Shown here piece after piece: positions 25,926 through 34,621 of a DNA stretch of 64,000 nt. The translations under genes were made by a program, and so were the position numbers. How positions within the stretch are numbered: the first letter of the stretch is position 1; every line of letters begins with the position of its first letter. Source of the stretch: an uncultured Acetatifactor sp. (GTDB lineage Bacteria > Bacillota > Clostridia > Lachnospirales > Lachnospiraceae); the NCBI GenBank assembly GCA_949840885.1, contig CATKYJ010000011.1, forward strand, positions 1-64,000, read 5' to 3'. The notes under the pieces were generated by a model, which searched no databases, was not told the origin of the DNA, and saw nothing but the letters and a program-made list of their open reading frames with translations.

Positions 25926-27185
25926 CTAAGGCACCAATTCCGGATTCTCATCCACCACCCAGGGCAGGCCGTACTCGTTCAGTGCCTCCATAAAGGGATC
26001 GGGATCGAACTCCTCCACATTGAATACGCCGGGCTTCTTCCAGGTGCCGTTCATCACCAGCATGGCCCCGATCATGGCAGGGACGCCTGTGGTGTAGGAG
26101 ATGGCCTGGGAGCCCAGTTCTTTATAGCATTCCTGATGGTCGCATACGTTGTAGATATAGACGGACTTCTCTTTCCCATCCTTTACGCCGGTGAAGATAC
26201 AGCCGATGTTGGTCTTGCCCACGGTCCTGGGGCCAAGGGAGGCCGGATCAGGGAGCAGGGCTTTCAGGAACTGGATGGGCACGATCTGGCTGCCCTGAAA
26301 TTCCACCGGATCCGTGCGCAGCATTCCCACGTTCTCCAGGCATTTCATATGGGTCAGATAGCTTTGCCCAAAGGTCATGAAGAAGCGGATGCGCTTCACC
26401 CCGGGGATGTTCTTGGCCAGGGACTCGATCTCCTCATGGTGCAGCAGGTACATGTCTTTCTTCCCCACCTGGGCGAAGTCGTATTCCCGCTTGATTTCCA
26501 TGGGCGCAGTCTCTACCCAGTGGCCGTCCTCCCAGTAAGAGCCGTTGGCGGACACCTCCCGCAGATTAATCTCCGGGTTGAAATTGGTGGCAAAAGGATA
26601 GCCGTGGTCGCCGCCGTTGCAGTCACAGATGTCAATGTAATGGATTTCATCAAAATAGTGCTTCAAGGCATAGGCGGAGAAGACGCTGGTCACGCCGGGA
26701 TCGAAGCCGCTGCCCAGCAGGGCCGTAATTCCGGCTTTCTCAAAGCGCTCTCTGTAGGCCCACTGCCAGGAATAGTCGAAATATGCGGTAAAGCCCTCCT
26801 CTTTGCACCGTTTCTCGTATACGGCCCGCCAGGCAGGGTCTTCTGTGTCCTCCGCCTCATAATTGGCAGTGTCGATGTAGTCCACACCGCAGGCCAGGCA
26901 GGCATCCATGATGGGCAGATCCTGATAGGGCAGGGCCAGGTTCAGCACGGCCTTGGGCTGCTCCTTTTTTATCAGGGCAATCAGTTCCTCCACATTGTCC
27001 GCGTCCACCTGGGCGGTGGTAATCTTCGCCGCCGTGGCGCCTGCGAGCTTGTCTTTCAGGGCATCGCATTTTGACACCGTGCGGCTGGCGATGCAGATCT
27101 CCGAGAACACATCCGCCTTTTTCGCGCATTTCTGGATAGCCACGGAAGCTACGCCGCCGCAGCCAATTATCAGTATTTTAGCCAT
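25926..27185 (-). CDS. saccharopine dehydrogenase-fold carboxyspermidine dehydrogenase
   Basis: A 419-residue NAD(P)-dependent enzyme with an N-terminal Rossmann motif (KILIIGCGGVASVAIQKCA). Characteristic segments are YIDTANYEAEDTEDPAW, YFDYSWQWAYRERF, LLGSGFDPGVTSVFSAYA and DCNGGDHGYPFATNFNPEIN, as in carboxynorspermidine synthase (CASDH). This enzyme condenses putrescine with aspartate semialdehyde to carboxyspermidine, which NspC then decarboxylates. GGAGAGAAG precedes ATG 27185. It lies 86 bases after speE, on the same strand. The assignment over lysine-pathway saccharopine enzymes rests on these motifs and the neighbours. Confidence 0.9.
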   Translation of the reverse strand: MAKILIIGCGGVASVAIQKCAKKADVFSEICIASRTVSKCDALKDKLAGATAAKITTAQVDADNVEELIALIKKEQPKAVLNLALPYQDLPIMDACLACGVDYIDTANYEAEDTEDPAWRAVYEKRCKEEGFTAYFDYSWQWAYRERFEKAGITALLGSGFDPGVTSVFSAYALKHYFDEIHYIDICDCNGGDHGYPFATNFNPEINLREVSANGSYWEDGHWVETAPMEIKREYDFAQVGKKDMYLLHHEEIESLAKNIPGVKRIRFFMTFGQSYLTHMKCLENVGMLRTDPVEFQGSQIVPIQFLKALLPDPASLGPRTVGKTNIGCIFTGVKDGKEKSVYIYNVCDHQECYKELGSQAISYTTGVPAMIGAMLVMNGTWKKPGVFNVEEFDPDPFMEALNEYGLPWVVDENPELVP

Positions 27186-27271
27186 TTTCTTCTCTCCGTT
27201 TCTTTTTCCGGTCCGCATCCTCTGCGGCACCCATAACGATTCCAAACTTCCGTTGGTTCCTCTGCGCCGCC

Positions 27272-28135
27272 CTACGCCTCATGTATCTCCACTTTCCGCA
27301 GCAGCTTCTCCACATAAGCCGGCAGACAGAACGCCCCCATGTGCAGCCTGGGCGTGTAATACCTTGTCTCCAGCCCTCTGGCCAGCCACCTTTCCGCGTC
27401 CAGGTCATGGACGGGATGATACCTCCTGGATGCGAAGCCGAACAGCCAGTGGCCCGACGGATAGGTGGGGATATGGGCCTGGTATACCCGACTGATGGGG
27501 AAGCTCTCCACAATGCGCTTGTGGGCCCTCATGCAGGCTTTGGCGTCCGCCTCGTAGAAAGGGCTCTCGTGCTGGTTCACCATGATGCCGTCCTCCCGCA
27601 GGGCCTTGTAGCAGTTTCCGTAAAATTCCTTGGTGAACAGCGCCTCCCCAGGCCCGAAAGGATCAGTGGAGTCCACGATGATCAGATCGTATTCATCGGC
27701 CCCTCGCCGCACGAACTTCATGCCGTCCTCATAGTAGATGTGGACGCGCTCGTCCCCCAGGCCGCAGGAGATCCCCGGCAGATATTCCCGGCATACCTCC
27801 ACCACCTGCTGGTCGATCTCCGCCAAATCGATCCGTTCCACCTCCGGGTACTTCACCAGCTCTCTGACTACGCCTCCGTCTCCTGCCCCGATGACCAGGA
27901 CACTGCGCACCCCGGGATGCACTGCCATGGGCACATGCACCATCATCTCGTGGTAAATGAATTCATCCTTTTCCGTCAGCATCATGTACCCATCCAGTGT
28001 CAGAAACCGCCCGAACTCCGGGGATTCAAACACATCGATCCGCTGGAACCCGCTCTCCACGCTGCATAACTGCCTGTCCACCTTGACGGAAAGTTTCACG
28101 TTCGGCGTGTGCTGCTCCGAAAACCATAATTCCAT
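27272..28135 (-). CDS. speE: spermidine synthase
   Basis: Aminopropyltransferase of 287 residues: N-terminal beta domain (MELWFSEQHTPNVKLSVKVD), DEFIYHEMMVHVP, the Rossmann motif VLVIGAGDGGVVRELVKYP, and VDSTDPFGPGEALFTKEFY. It transfers an aminopropyl group from decarboxylated S-adenosylmethionine to putrescine. AGGAGGTGG precedes ATG 28135. It sits between speA and the carboxyspermidine dehydrogenase gene, so two rival spermidine routes share one transcription unit. Confidence 0.95.
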   Translation of the reverse strand: MELWFSEQHTPNVKLSVKVDRQLCSVESGFQRIDVFESPEFGRFLTLDGYMMLTEKDEFIYHEMMVHVPMAVHPGVRSVLVIGAGDGGVVRELVKYPEVERIDLAEIDQQVVEVCREYLPGISCGLGDERVHIYYEDGMKFVRRGADEYDLIIVDSTDPFGPGEALFTKEFYGNCYKALREDGIMVNQHESPFYEADAKACMRAHKRIVESFPISRVYQAHIPTYPSGHWLFGFASRRYHPVHDLDAERWLARGLETRYYTPRLHMGAFCLPAYVEKLLRKVEIHEA

Positions 28136-28192
28136 ACGTCCACCTCCTTTTCGTCTCCTCAGGTACTGCCTATATCACTTGTCCCTGTGTCG

Positions 28193-29656
28193 CTACTCCA
28201 TCCACTCCTCTTTCAGCACATTCAGCCGCCCTATCTGCGGATCCTCCGGCCCGGTCATGGAGCAGCCCTTTTCTTTCGCATAGATAATATACTCCAAAAT
28301 CTCCTCCGTGATCTCCTCCCCCGGCGCCAGGATGGGTATCCCCGGCGGATAGCACATGACAAACTCGCTGCAGATCCTCCCTTTCGTCTCCGGAAGCGGC
28401 AGAGATTCCTTTTCCGCATAAAAAGCGCTCTGGGGCGAAACCGCCACCTTGGGCTCTATATATTCCTGTGTATATAAATCCGCATTATCCCTGCTGTATT
28501 TCCGCCGGATCTCCTCCAGCGCCCCGATCAGCCGCTCCGTGTCCCGCTCCCTGTCCCCGATGGAGATATAGGCCAGCACATTGGCTATATCCCCCAGTTC
28601 CATCTGGATATCGTACTCATCCCGGAGCAGATCGTAGACTTCGATGCCCGCCAGGCCTATCCCTAAGGTGTTGACTGTCAGCTTCGTCCTGTCAAAGTCA
28701 AAAATGCTGTCCCCATTGATCAGTTCCGCGGTGTAGGCATAGTAGCCGCCTATCTGGTTGATCTCCTTTCTGGCGTACTCCGCCAGGGCCGTCACCTTGG
28801 CGAATTCCTGCCTGCCCCGCAAGGCCAGATTCCTGCGGGAAATGTCAAGGCTGGCCAGCAGGAGGTAAGAAGCGCTTGTAGTCTGTGTCAGATTGATGAT
28901 CTGCCGCACATAGCCCGGGTTCATGTCAGGGCCTGTCAGCAGAAAGGAGCTCTGAGTCAGGCTTCCCCCGGATTTGTGCATGCTCACCGAGGCCATGTCC
29001 GCCCCGGCCGCCATGGCGGACAGAGGCATGTCCTCCCCAAAATAAAAATGGGTCCCGTGGGCCTCGTCCACCAGTACTTTCATGCCATGCCCATGGGCCA
29101 GTTCCACAATGCGCTTCAAGTCCGAACAGATGCCGTAGTAGGTGGGATTGTTCACCAGTACCGCCACCGCGTCCGGATGCTCCAAAACCGTCCTCTCCAC
29201 CTGGGACAGGCGCATCCCTAAGGCAATGCCGAGCCTCCTGTCCATATCCGGATTCACATAGATGGGCGTGGCTCCGCAGAGCACCAAGGCATTGATGACG
29301 CTCCTGTGGACATTTCTGGGCAGGATGATCTTCTCCCCCTTTTTGCAGACGCTGAGCACCATGCTCTGCACCGAGGAGGTGGTGCCGCCCACCATCAGAA
29401 ACGCATGCGCCGCGCCGAAAGCATCCGCCGCAAGCTCCTCCGCCTCCCGGATGACGGACACCGGATGGCAGAGATTGTCCAGGGCTTTCATGGAATTCAC
29501 GTCTATGCCTACGCACTGCTTCCCCAAAAGTTTCGTCAGTTCCGGATTGCCCTGTCCCCTTTTATGTCCCGGCACGTCGAAAGGAACGATCCTTTCCCCC
29601 CGGAATGCCTCCAGCGCCTCATAAATCGGAGCTTTCGCCTGGTCATGCTGCCCCAT
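28193..29656 (-). CDS. speA: arginine decarboxylase (Orn/Lys/Arg decarboxylase family)
   Basis: Fold-type I PLP decarboxylase of 487 residues. Seen: PFDVPGHKRGQGNPEL, GIDVNSMKALDNLCHP, the cofactor-binding GGTTSSVQSMVLSVCKKGEK, DEAHGTHFYFG and the PLP lysine in SVSMHKSGGSLTQ (about 227). It lacks the N-terminal response-regulator-like domain of inducible acid-stress decarboxylases and is of the short Gram-positive form. Arginine rather than lysine or ornithine is inferred from the agmatine-using aguA and aguB downstream. Start 29656 (MGQHDQAK) follows GGAGCGAGG. Confidence 0.92.
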   Translation of the reverse strand: MGQHDQAKAPIYEALEAFRGERIVPFDVPGHKRGQGNPELTKLLGKQCVGIDVNSMKALDNLCHPVSVIREAEELAADAFGAAHAFLMVGGTTSSVQSMVLSVCKKGEKIILPRNVHRSVINALVLCGATPIYVNPDMDRRLGIALGMRLSQVERTVLEHPDAVAVLVNNPTYYGICSDLKRIVELAHGHGMKVLVDEAHGTHFYFGEDMPLSAMAAGADMASVSMHKSGGSLTQSSFLLTGPDMNPGYVRQIINLTQTTSASYLLLASLDISRRNLALRGRQEFAKVTALAEYARKEINQIGGYYAYTAELINGDSIFDFDRTKLTVNTLGIGLAGIEVYDLLRDEYDIQMELGDIANVLAYISIGDRERDTERLIGALEEIRRKYSRDNADLYTQEYIEPKVAVSPQSAFYAEKESLPLPETKGRICSEFVMCYPPGIPILAPGEEITEEILEYIIYAKEKGCSMTGPEDPQIGRLNVLKEEWME

Positions 29657-29775
29657 TTCCCTCGCTCCTCTCTTATCCTGAGCCGAACCCGCCCGGTTCT
29701 TTACAGATGATTGATACCGCCTCACAGTCAGCCGGAATGAAAAACAACTTTTTCAGAGTCATTTCTGACCAGCTC

Positions 29776-30534
29776 CTAATAGATATTCCTGCCGCTATAG
29801 ATCTCGATCATCTCCCTGCGCAGATTCCCCATGATCTCCAGCCGCAGCTTGGGCGGCAGCTCATAGACATCGCTGTTGAACAGGTAGTTCTGCAGATCGA
29901 TTTCCTTGATCAGCATTTTCGTATGGAAAATGTTGGCCTCGTACACATTGATGTCCACCGCGTCATATCTGCGCAGGGTGCCGGCGTCAATGTAATCCTG
30001 AATGGAGGTTATCTTATGATCCATGAACAGCTTCTGGCCGGCCACGTCCCTGGTAAATCCCCTGACTCTGTAGTCCATGGTAATGATATCAGAGTCAAAA
30101 GAGCCTATCAGGTAATCCAGGGTGGACAGGGGTGTGATCTCCCCGCAGGTAGCCACATCAATGTCCACACGGAACGTGGCCAGATAGGTGTCCGGATGGT
30201 ACTCGGGGTAAGTATGCACCGTGATATGGCTCTTATCCAGATGCGCCACCGTGGTATCCCCCATAGGCACCTTGCTCTCGTCCGCGATGAGTATGGTCAC
30301 GGAGCTCCCCTGGGGCTCATAGTCCTGGCTGGAGATGTTCAGCACCGTGGCCCCGATCATGTCCGTCACATCCACCAGCAGCTTGGTCAGCCGTTCGGAA
30401 TTGTACTGTTGGTCGATATATGCGATATAGTCCTTTTGCTCCCGCTGGCTCTTTGCGTAGCACACGTCATAGATATTGAAGCTCAGGGACTTGGTCAGGT
30501 TGTTGAAGCCGTACAGGGTAAATTTCTCGCTCAT
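29776..30534 (-). CDS. speD: S-adenosylmethionine decarboxylase proenzyme (E. coli-type)
   Basis: A 252-residue pyruvoyl enzyme that provides decarboxylated AdoMet for SpeE. It follows the Escherichia coli class closely: [20 protein letters not shown] at the start, [26 protein letters not shown] (self-cleavage before Ser, about 102), [13 protein letters not shown] and a YSGRN end. This long form is typical of proteobacteria and some Clostridia, in contrast to the short Bacillus/archaeal form. The start at 30534 has AAAGGAGAAAAC upstream; a start at 30618 would add 28 residues across a terminator-like hairpin. It is the first gene of the polyamine operon. Confidence 0.95.
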   Translation of the reverse strand: MSEKFTLYGFNNLTKSLSFNIYDVCYAKSQREQKDYIAYIDQQYNSERLTKLLVDVTDMIGATVLNISSQDYEPQGSSVTILIADESKVPMGDTTVAHLDKSHITVHTYPEYHPDTYLATFRVDIDVATCGEITPLSTLDYLIGSFDSDIITMDYRVRGFTRDVAGQKLFMDHKITSIQDYIDAGTLRRYDAVDINVYEANIFHTKMLIKEIDLQNYLFNSDVYELPPKLRLEIMGNLRREMIEIYSGRNIY

Positions 30535-30552
30535 GTTTTCTCCTTTATCCGT

Positions 30553-30589
30553 AAATAAAAAGGCAGGTGCGCCTGTCATCACCTGCCTT
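30553..30589 (-). terminator. terminator-like hairpin in the speD leader (attenuator candidate)
   Basis: On the minus strand AAGGCAGGTG (30589-30580), a 10-base loop and CACCTGCCTT (30569-30560) form a perfect 10-bp stem followed by TTTTATTT. It ends only about 10 bases before the speD ribosome-binding site and lies about 275 bases after the likely transcription start, so it can act only as an attenuator or as the end of an upstream transcript. Confidence 0.65.
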
Positions 30590-30869
30590 GAAAATACTCT
30601 ATCCTCTTCCTTTCTCATCCTGACGGCAATCCCTGCCGGCCCCGGAATACGAAATTATGGAAGCAACAGATATATGGTTTTTAGAGTCTATATAGCAAAT
30701 ATTTTACTTTTACTACTCTTATTGACCGTTTCACAAGTTAGATGTGCGTCAGCACCGGTTTATAGTCACCAACTTATAAAATTTGAGCTTTTAACTCAAT
30801 CAATAAGGCAACACGGTTGCCAAAATATTTGCATGGAAGACTCTGCCCGTCTGTTTTCCATACGTCTGT

Positions 30870-30899
30870 ACTATATCACATCTGCACTCATTTCGTCAA
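30870..30899 (-). promoter_or_regulatory. promoter of the speD-speA-speE operon
   Basis: On the minus strand TTGACG (30899-30894), an 18-base spacer and TATAGT (30875-30870). It leaves a leader of about 330 bases (30863-30535) that contains GGCAAC-CGT-GTTGCC, a possible 21-codon peptide from ATG 30861, and the terminator-like hairpin at 30553-30589. No protein gene fits this gap. Confidence 0.65.
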
Positions 30900-30944
30900 T
30901 TGGATTACGAAATATTTTTCCTGCCCTTTGCGTTCGCGGAGGTT

Positions 30945-31289
30945 TTATGGACGGATGTCCAGCTCCTCCTGTATGTAAAGAGGCTCCTCAATAAGGCCGA
31001 TTCCCATGAAGACAGCCCAGACGTAAGGCGCGCCGTAGCAGTTCAGGGTCTTTGGCCCCACGATTTTCTTCGGCGCATCCTCGCCCTCCTGGTCTTGGAT
31101 CAGCTTCTCATAAGCTTTCTCAAAGGTGCTCCTGGTGATGGAGCGCTCCCGTCTGCTGGTGAACAGCTCCCCTCCCTTGATGCTATAAGTAAAGGGGAGC
31201 CCCTTTTTGGTGAGAAACTGCTGCCCCTCGTGCTCCCGAATCACATCCCACAGGCCGGGGACTGTTGCCTTTGCCGTATTAAGTTTCAT
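30945..31289 (-). CDS. conserved-looking hypothetical protein
   Basis: A 114-residue protein starting MKLNTAKATVPGLWDVIREH, with AAGGAGG 4 bases before ATG 31289, so it is very probably real. It contains GQQFLTKKGLPFTYSIKGGE, SRRERSITRSTFEKAYEKL and GPKTLNCYGAPYVWAVFMG. It is mixed alpha/beta with no membrane segment or signal peptide. I do not recognise the family. It precedes the polyamine operon promoter and may be a separate unit; no function can be assigned. Confidence 0.7.
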   Translation of the reverse strand: MKLNTAKATVPGLWDVIREHEGQQFLTKKGLPFTYSIKGGELFTSRRERSITRSTFEKAYEKLIQDQEGEDAPKKIVGPKTLNCYGAPYVWAVFMGIGLIEEPLYIQEELDIRP

Positions 31290-31457
31290 AAGCCTCCTTG
31301 CGCCTGGTGCACTGGCCGCCCTGCATTTCGCCAGCACGCCGGCGGCGCCTTTCTCTGATAGTAAGTTGACAGTAAGGAATCATTTCCTAAGAAACCGCAA
31401 TTCGTAAGTGGAGCAAATTCTTGTATATTAGAATCCTACCCGATATGGGGAGCATTG

Positions 31458-32894
31458 TCAATGGGAAATCCTGGTATTGTGCAAAATCGCCGCGTTCTTC
31501 TCCACCTCCTGCCTGGTCAGCGGATAGGTGAACTGAATGATCAGAAACACTGCCAGGTAGCAGATTCCCGGCACCAGAGTGGCCACCGTATAGATCCGCT
31601 CTGCCACGGCTTCCGTCTGGGCGGAAGCCTCGGACACATAGCCTATGGCAGTGAGCACAAAACCGCCCAGGCCTCCCGCCAGGGCCTGTCCCACCTTTCT
31701 GGCAAAGGAGTACACCGCGTACACCGTTCCGTCCTCCCGCTTTCCGGTGACTACTTCCTGATAGTCTATAATATCCGTGATAAAAGCCCATATGATCAGA
31801 TTGAACAGCCCCATCCCCAGGGTTCCGATAAAGAGCAGCACCATGAACAGGGGAACGCTCCTCACCCGCAGGAAAAACAGCGCCAGGTACACCACCCCGG
31901 CCACCAGCATCCCCAGCGCCCCCGCTTCCTTTTTTCCATATTTCGAGGCAATTGTGGAAATAAAGGGCGCAAGCAGCAGCGTGCCGCCGATGCTTACCAC
32001 ATTTACCAAAGCCAGCGCCTTTGCGTTCTTAAAATAGTCCAGAAAGAGGTAATTGTTCATAGTCTGCCCCATGAGGGTGGCCAGCAGCAGCACCAGCGCA
32101 GCGCACACCAGAGAAAGCAGCGGCCTGTTCCTCCCAAGGCTGCCGAGCATCTCCCAGACCGACTCCCCTTTCTTCTCCTTTTTGTGAAAGACCACCCTCT
32201 CCCTGCACAATGCATAGCAGAGCACATAACAGACCACGGCCAGGGCGCCGAACACAAAGGCTGTCACCGTAAAGCGCACGGGCAGCACCACCTGGTTCCC
32301 CACCGCATCCGTCTCATATACGATCAGCGGCACCAGCACGCCGATGGCAAGCCCTGCCAGGCTGGCGCCGATGCTGCGGAAAGTGGAAAGGGAGGCTCTG
32401 TCCTTTACATCGGAACTGATCACCGAGGCCATGGAGCCGTATGGAATGTTGATAGCCGTATAGCAGAAGCTGCTCCACAGCAGATATGTGAACACCACAT
32501 AGACAATCTTGGCCCCATATGCCCAGTCCCGCACGAAGTACAGGTACATGACAGAGCTGGACACTGCCACGGGGATGCACATGCGCCTGATCCAGGCCCG
32601 GAACCTCCCATCGCGGGCAGGCTGCATATGGTCTACGATACGCCCCATGGTCACGTCCGTAAAAGCGTCCACGAATCTGGCTCCCAGAAACAACAGCCCC
32701 ACCGCATAGCCGCTCAGTCCCAGCACCTTGGTGTAAAACACCATCAGATAGCTGCTGGCAAAGATAAAGCTGAAATCATTGCCGAAGTCCCCGAACATGT
32801 AGCCGATCTTGTCCCTGAGCCCAAAGGGGCGCACACTGTCCGTCTGATCCTGCTTTACATTTCCTTTCTCATCCACATCCACTGTCCTCGCCAT
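31458..32894 (-). CDS. GPH-family sugar:cation symporter (MelB-like)
   Basis: A 478-residue membrane protein with twelve predicted helices. The glycoside-pentoside-hexuronide family signature is clear: GYMFGDFGNDFSFIFASSYL at the start, RFVDAFTDVTMGRIVDHM (the cation-binding D-x-x-x-D region), NIPYGSMASVISSDVKDRAS and DIIDYQEVVTGKREDGTVYA. It imports glycosides or hexuronides with Na+ or H+. GGAGG precedes ATG 32894. No glycosidase lies beside it, so the sugar is unknown. Confidence 0.9.
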   Translation of the reverse strand: MARTVDVDEKGNVKQDQTDSVRPFGLRDKIGYMFGDFGNDFSFIFASSYLMVFYTKVLGLSGYAVGLLFLGARFVDAFTDVTMGRIVDHMQPARDGRFRAWIRRMCIPVAVSSSVMYLYFVRDWAYGAKIVYVVFTYLLWSSFCYTAINIPYGSMASVISSDVKDRASLSTFRSIGASLAGLAIGVLVPLIVYETDAVGNQVVLPVRFTVTAFVFGALAVVCYVLCYALCRERVVFHKKEKKGESVWEMLGSLGRNRPLLSLVCAALVLLLATLMGQTMNNYLFLDYFKNAKALALVNVVSIGGTLLLAPFISTIASKYGKKEAGALGMLVAGVVYLALFFLRVRSVPLFMVLLFIGTLGMGLFNLIIWAFITDIIDYQEVVTGKREDGTVYAVYSFARKVGQALAGGLGGFVLTAIGYVSEASAQTEAVAERIYTVATLVPGICYLAVFLIIQFTYPLTRQEVEKNAAILHNTRISH

Positions 32895-33013
32895 AAAACC
32901 TCCACCTCGCTGCTCTCAGTTTAAGCCCTGCATAGCAGGACTGTCATTCAGTATTCCGCATGAAGCCGGAGATTATGCAATGCCTTTTCACGATTTTTCC
33001 GGCAAACTCTTCC

Positions 33014-33042
33014 TTTACATCTGTGACAAATATGGCTATAAT
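33014..33042 (+). promoter_or_regulatory. promoter of the AEC transporter gene
   Basis: TTTACA at 33014-33019, a 17-base spacer and a consensus TATAAT at 33037-33042, 58 bases before the start codon at 33100, in the divergent gap upstream of the GPH symporter gene. Confidence 0.75.
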
Positions 33043-33099
33043 AGGCATATGTCGGCTGTCCTGCAGCCGGACGGATCGAATGAGAATTTGGAGGCTGCC

Positions 33100-34014
33100 A
33101 TGACGATAATCACCGTATTTTTTCAGATGCTTTGTCTGCTCATCATGATAGGAGCCGGATACTTCATGACCAAAAAGGACATGCTGGACGCCCACACCAA
33201 CACCCAGATGTCCAAAATGATCGTGAACGTCTTCAATCCCATGCTGATCCTCTCCAGCGCCGCGTCCTCCGTGGGGCAGGTTCCTCTGGGCACCATGGCG
33301 CTGGTGGGGCTAATCGCCATAGGCATGTTCGCCATTCTGATCCTGGCGGGCATGATATTGTCCCCTTTTTTCGACAAGCGCGCCGACCAGCGCAAAATTT
33401 TCCAGATGATGTTCGTCTTCTCCAACCTGGGCTTCATCGGCATCCCCGTTGTCAGCAGTATATTGGGAGCCGAATACGTGGTCTATGTGACGGAGTTTTT
33501 GGTGCTGTATACAATTGTTTTCTATACTTACGGAGTGGCTCTGATGGATGGGAAGCTCTCGATCTCATCCCTGAAGAATATGGTAAATCCAGGGCTCCTG
33601 TCCGGCCTGGCCGGCATCGCCCTGATCGTTATAGGCGCAGAACTTCCTGATTTTATAATGACAGCCGTGACTTATTTAGGAAATGTAACCTCCCCCATGG
33701 CTTTGGTGGCCGTGGGCTTTGCCCTGGCAAATACAGACATGAAGCGAATCTTCTGCCAGCCGAAATTGTATGTGTTTTCCGTGGTCAAGCTCCTTGCGCT
33801 GCCTCTGCTCATGCTGCCCCTGCTGCGGCTGGCCACGGACGACCCCGCCCTGACCCGGGTATGCATGGTCATGTTCGGCATGCCCATCGGCAACATGCCC
33901 CTGATATTAGGGAACCAGAAAGGCATTGACGGCAGCACATGCAGCGCTGCCATCATTCTCACCACGATTCTGTGCGTGATCACCATTCCGGTGCTTTTGG
34001 CCATTGCGGGGTGA
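33100..34014 (+). CDS. AEC family (auxin efflux carrier-like) transporter
   Basis: A 304-residue membrane protein with about ten helices. It has the AEC pattern: MLCLLIMIGAGYFMTKKDML, NVFNPMLILSSAAS, FVFSNLGFIGIPVVSSILGA (the conserved N-x-G-x-x-G-x-P block) and FGMPIGNMPLILGNQKGID. Bacterial members move malate, other organic acids or amino-acid-like anions. GGAGGCTGCC precedes ATG 33100; an upstream frame extension to 32980 has no ribosome-binding site and covers the promoter. A terminator follows. Confidence 0.9.
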   Translation: MTIITVFFQMLCLLIMIGAGYFMTKKDMLDAHTNTQMSKMIVNVFNPMLILSSAASSVGQVPLGTMALVGLIAIGMFAILILAGMILSPFFDKRADQRKIFQMMFVFSNLGFIGIPVVSSILGAEYVVYVTEFLVLYTIVFYTYGVALMDGKLSISSLKNMVNPGLLSGLAGIALIVIGAELPDFIMTAVTYLGNVTSPMALVAVGFALANTDMKRIFCQPKLYVFSVVKLLALPLLMLPLLRLATDDPALTRVCMVMFGMPIGNMPLILGNQKGIDGSTCSAAIILTTILCVITIPVLLAIAG

Positions 34015-34077
34015 GGCGCGCAGCGCCCTCACCGTATCTCGCTTTGCTTCCAGCGCCTGAACTTCAACTGAAAAGAA

Positions 34078-34110
34078 GCGCAGAACACGGATTCTGCGCC
34101 GCCCGTTTTT
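34078..34110 (+). terminator. intrinsic terminator after the AEC transporter gene
   Basis: GCGCAGAA, a 6-base loop and TTCTGCGC, then CGCCCGTTTTT. It reads in the plus direction and reaches the stop codon of the convergent gene at 34109, closing the AEC unit. Confidence 0.75.
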
Positions 34111-34597
34111 ACTCCCCGTCCTCCAAGAAATGTTCCCTGGGGCTGTCCTCCTGGGCACTTACGGTGTTCAGAGCTTCCTCCACCATCTTGATCATCTCCC
34201 AGATAGAGCGGAAGTAAACGGTTTTATTCTGATCCATCCAGGTGATGCGCCCCTGCCAGCTGCTGTTCTGACGGTGCTGCACACGGACAATAAAAGTCCC
34301 AAGGTCGCCGTGTCGGTTCAGCAATTCTTCGTCTTTCATAATTTTCGTCCTTTCCTGCCTGCTTTTTGTCTGTGGATCTTCTTTAATAAATGTACGCTTG
34401 TTTGTAGTCGGATGCGGAAAATTCAGAGAATCATAAAACCGCTCCAGCCCGAAGATCGCCTCCTCTATGGTAGAGAAAGCAATCGCCTCCCTCTCATAAG
34501 CATGATAGAACCTGCCTTTCAGCTGTCCGTTCTCCGCTATGTCGATGCACAGAACCACGCCGTTGGGCGTTCCCAGATACCACCCTGATTTCTCCAT
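34109..34597 (-). CDS. hypothetical protein at the end of the surface-fibre locus
   Basis: A 162-residue soluble protein with two similar halves. Residues 1-65 (MEKSGWYLGTPNGVVLCIDI... FYHAYEREAIAFSTIEEAIF) and 95-150 (TFIVRVQHRQNSSWQGRITW... VYFRSIWEMIKMVEEAL) look like two related small domains joined by a charged linker. I do not recognise a named family. It lies 24 bases after the BTAD regulator on the same strand, so it is probably co-transcribed with it; a role with the pilus locus is only positional inference. Confidence 0.65.
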   Translation of the reverse strand: MEKSGWYLGTPNGVVLCIDIAENGQLKGRFYHAYEREAIAFSTIEEAIFGLERFYDSLNFPHPTTNKRTFIKEDPQTKSRQERTKIMKDEELLNRHGDLGTFIVRVQHRQNSSWQGRITWMDQNKTVYFRSIWEMIKMVEEALNTVSAQEDSPREHFLEDGE

Positions 34598-34621
34598 GTC
34601 CTATCCCTTGCCCTTATCCGT

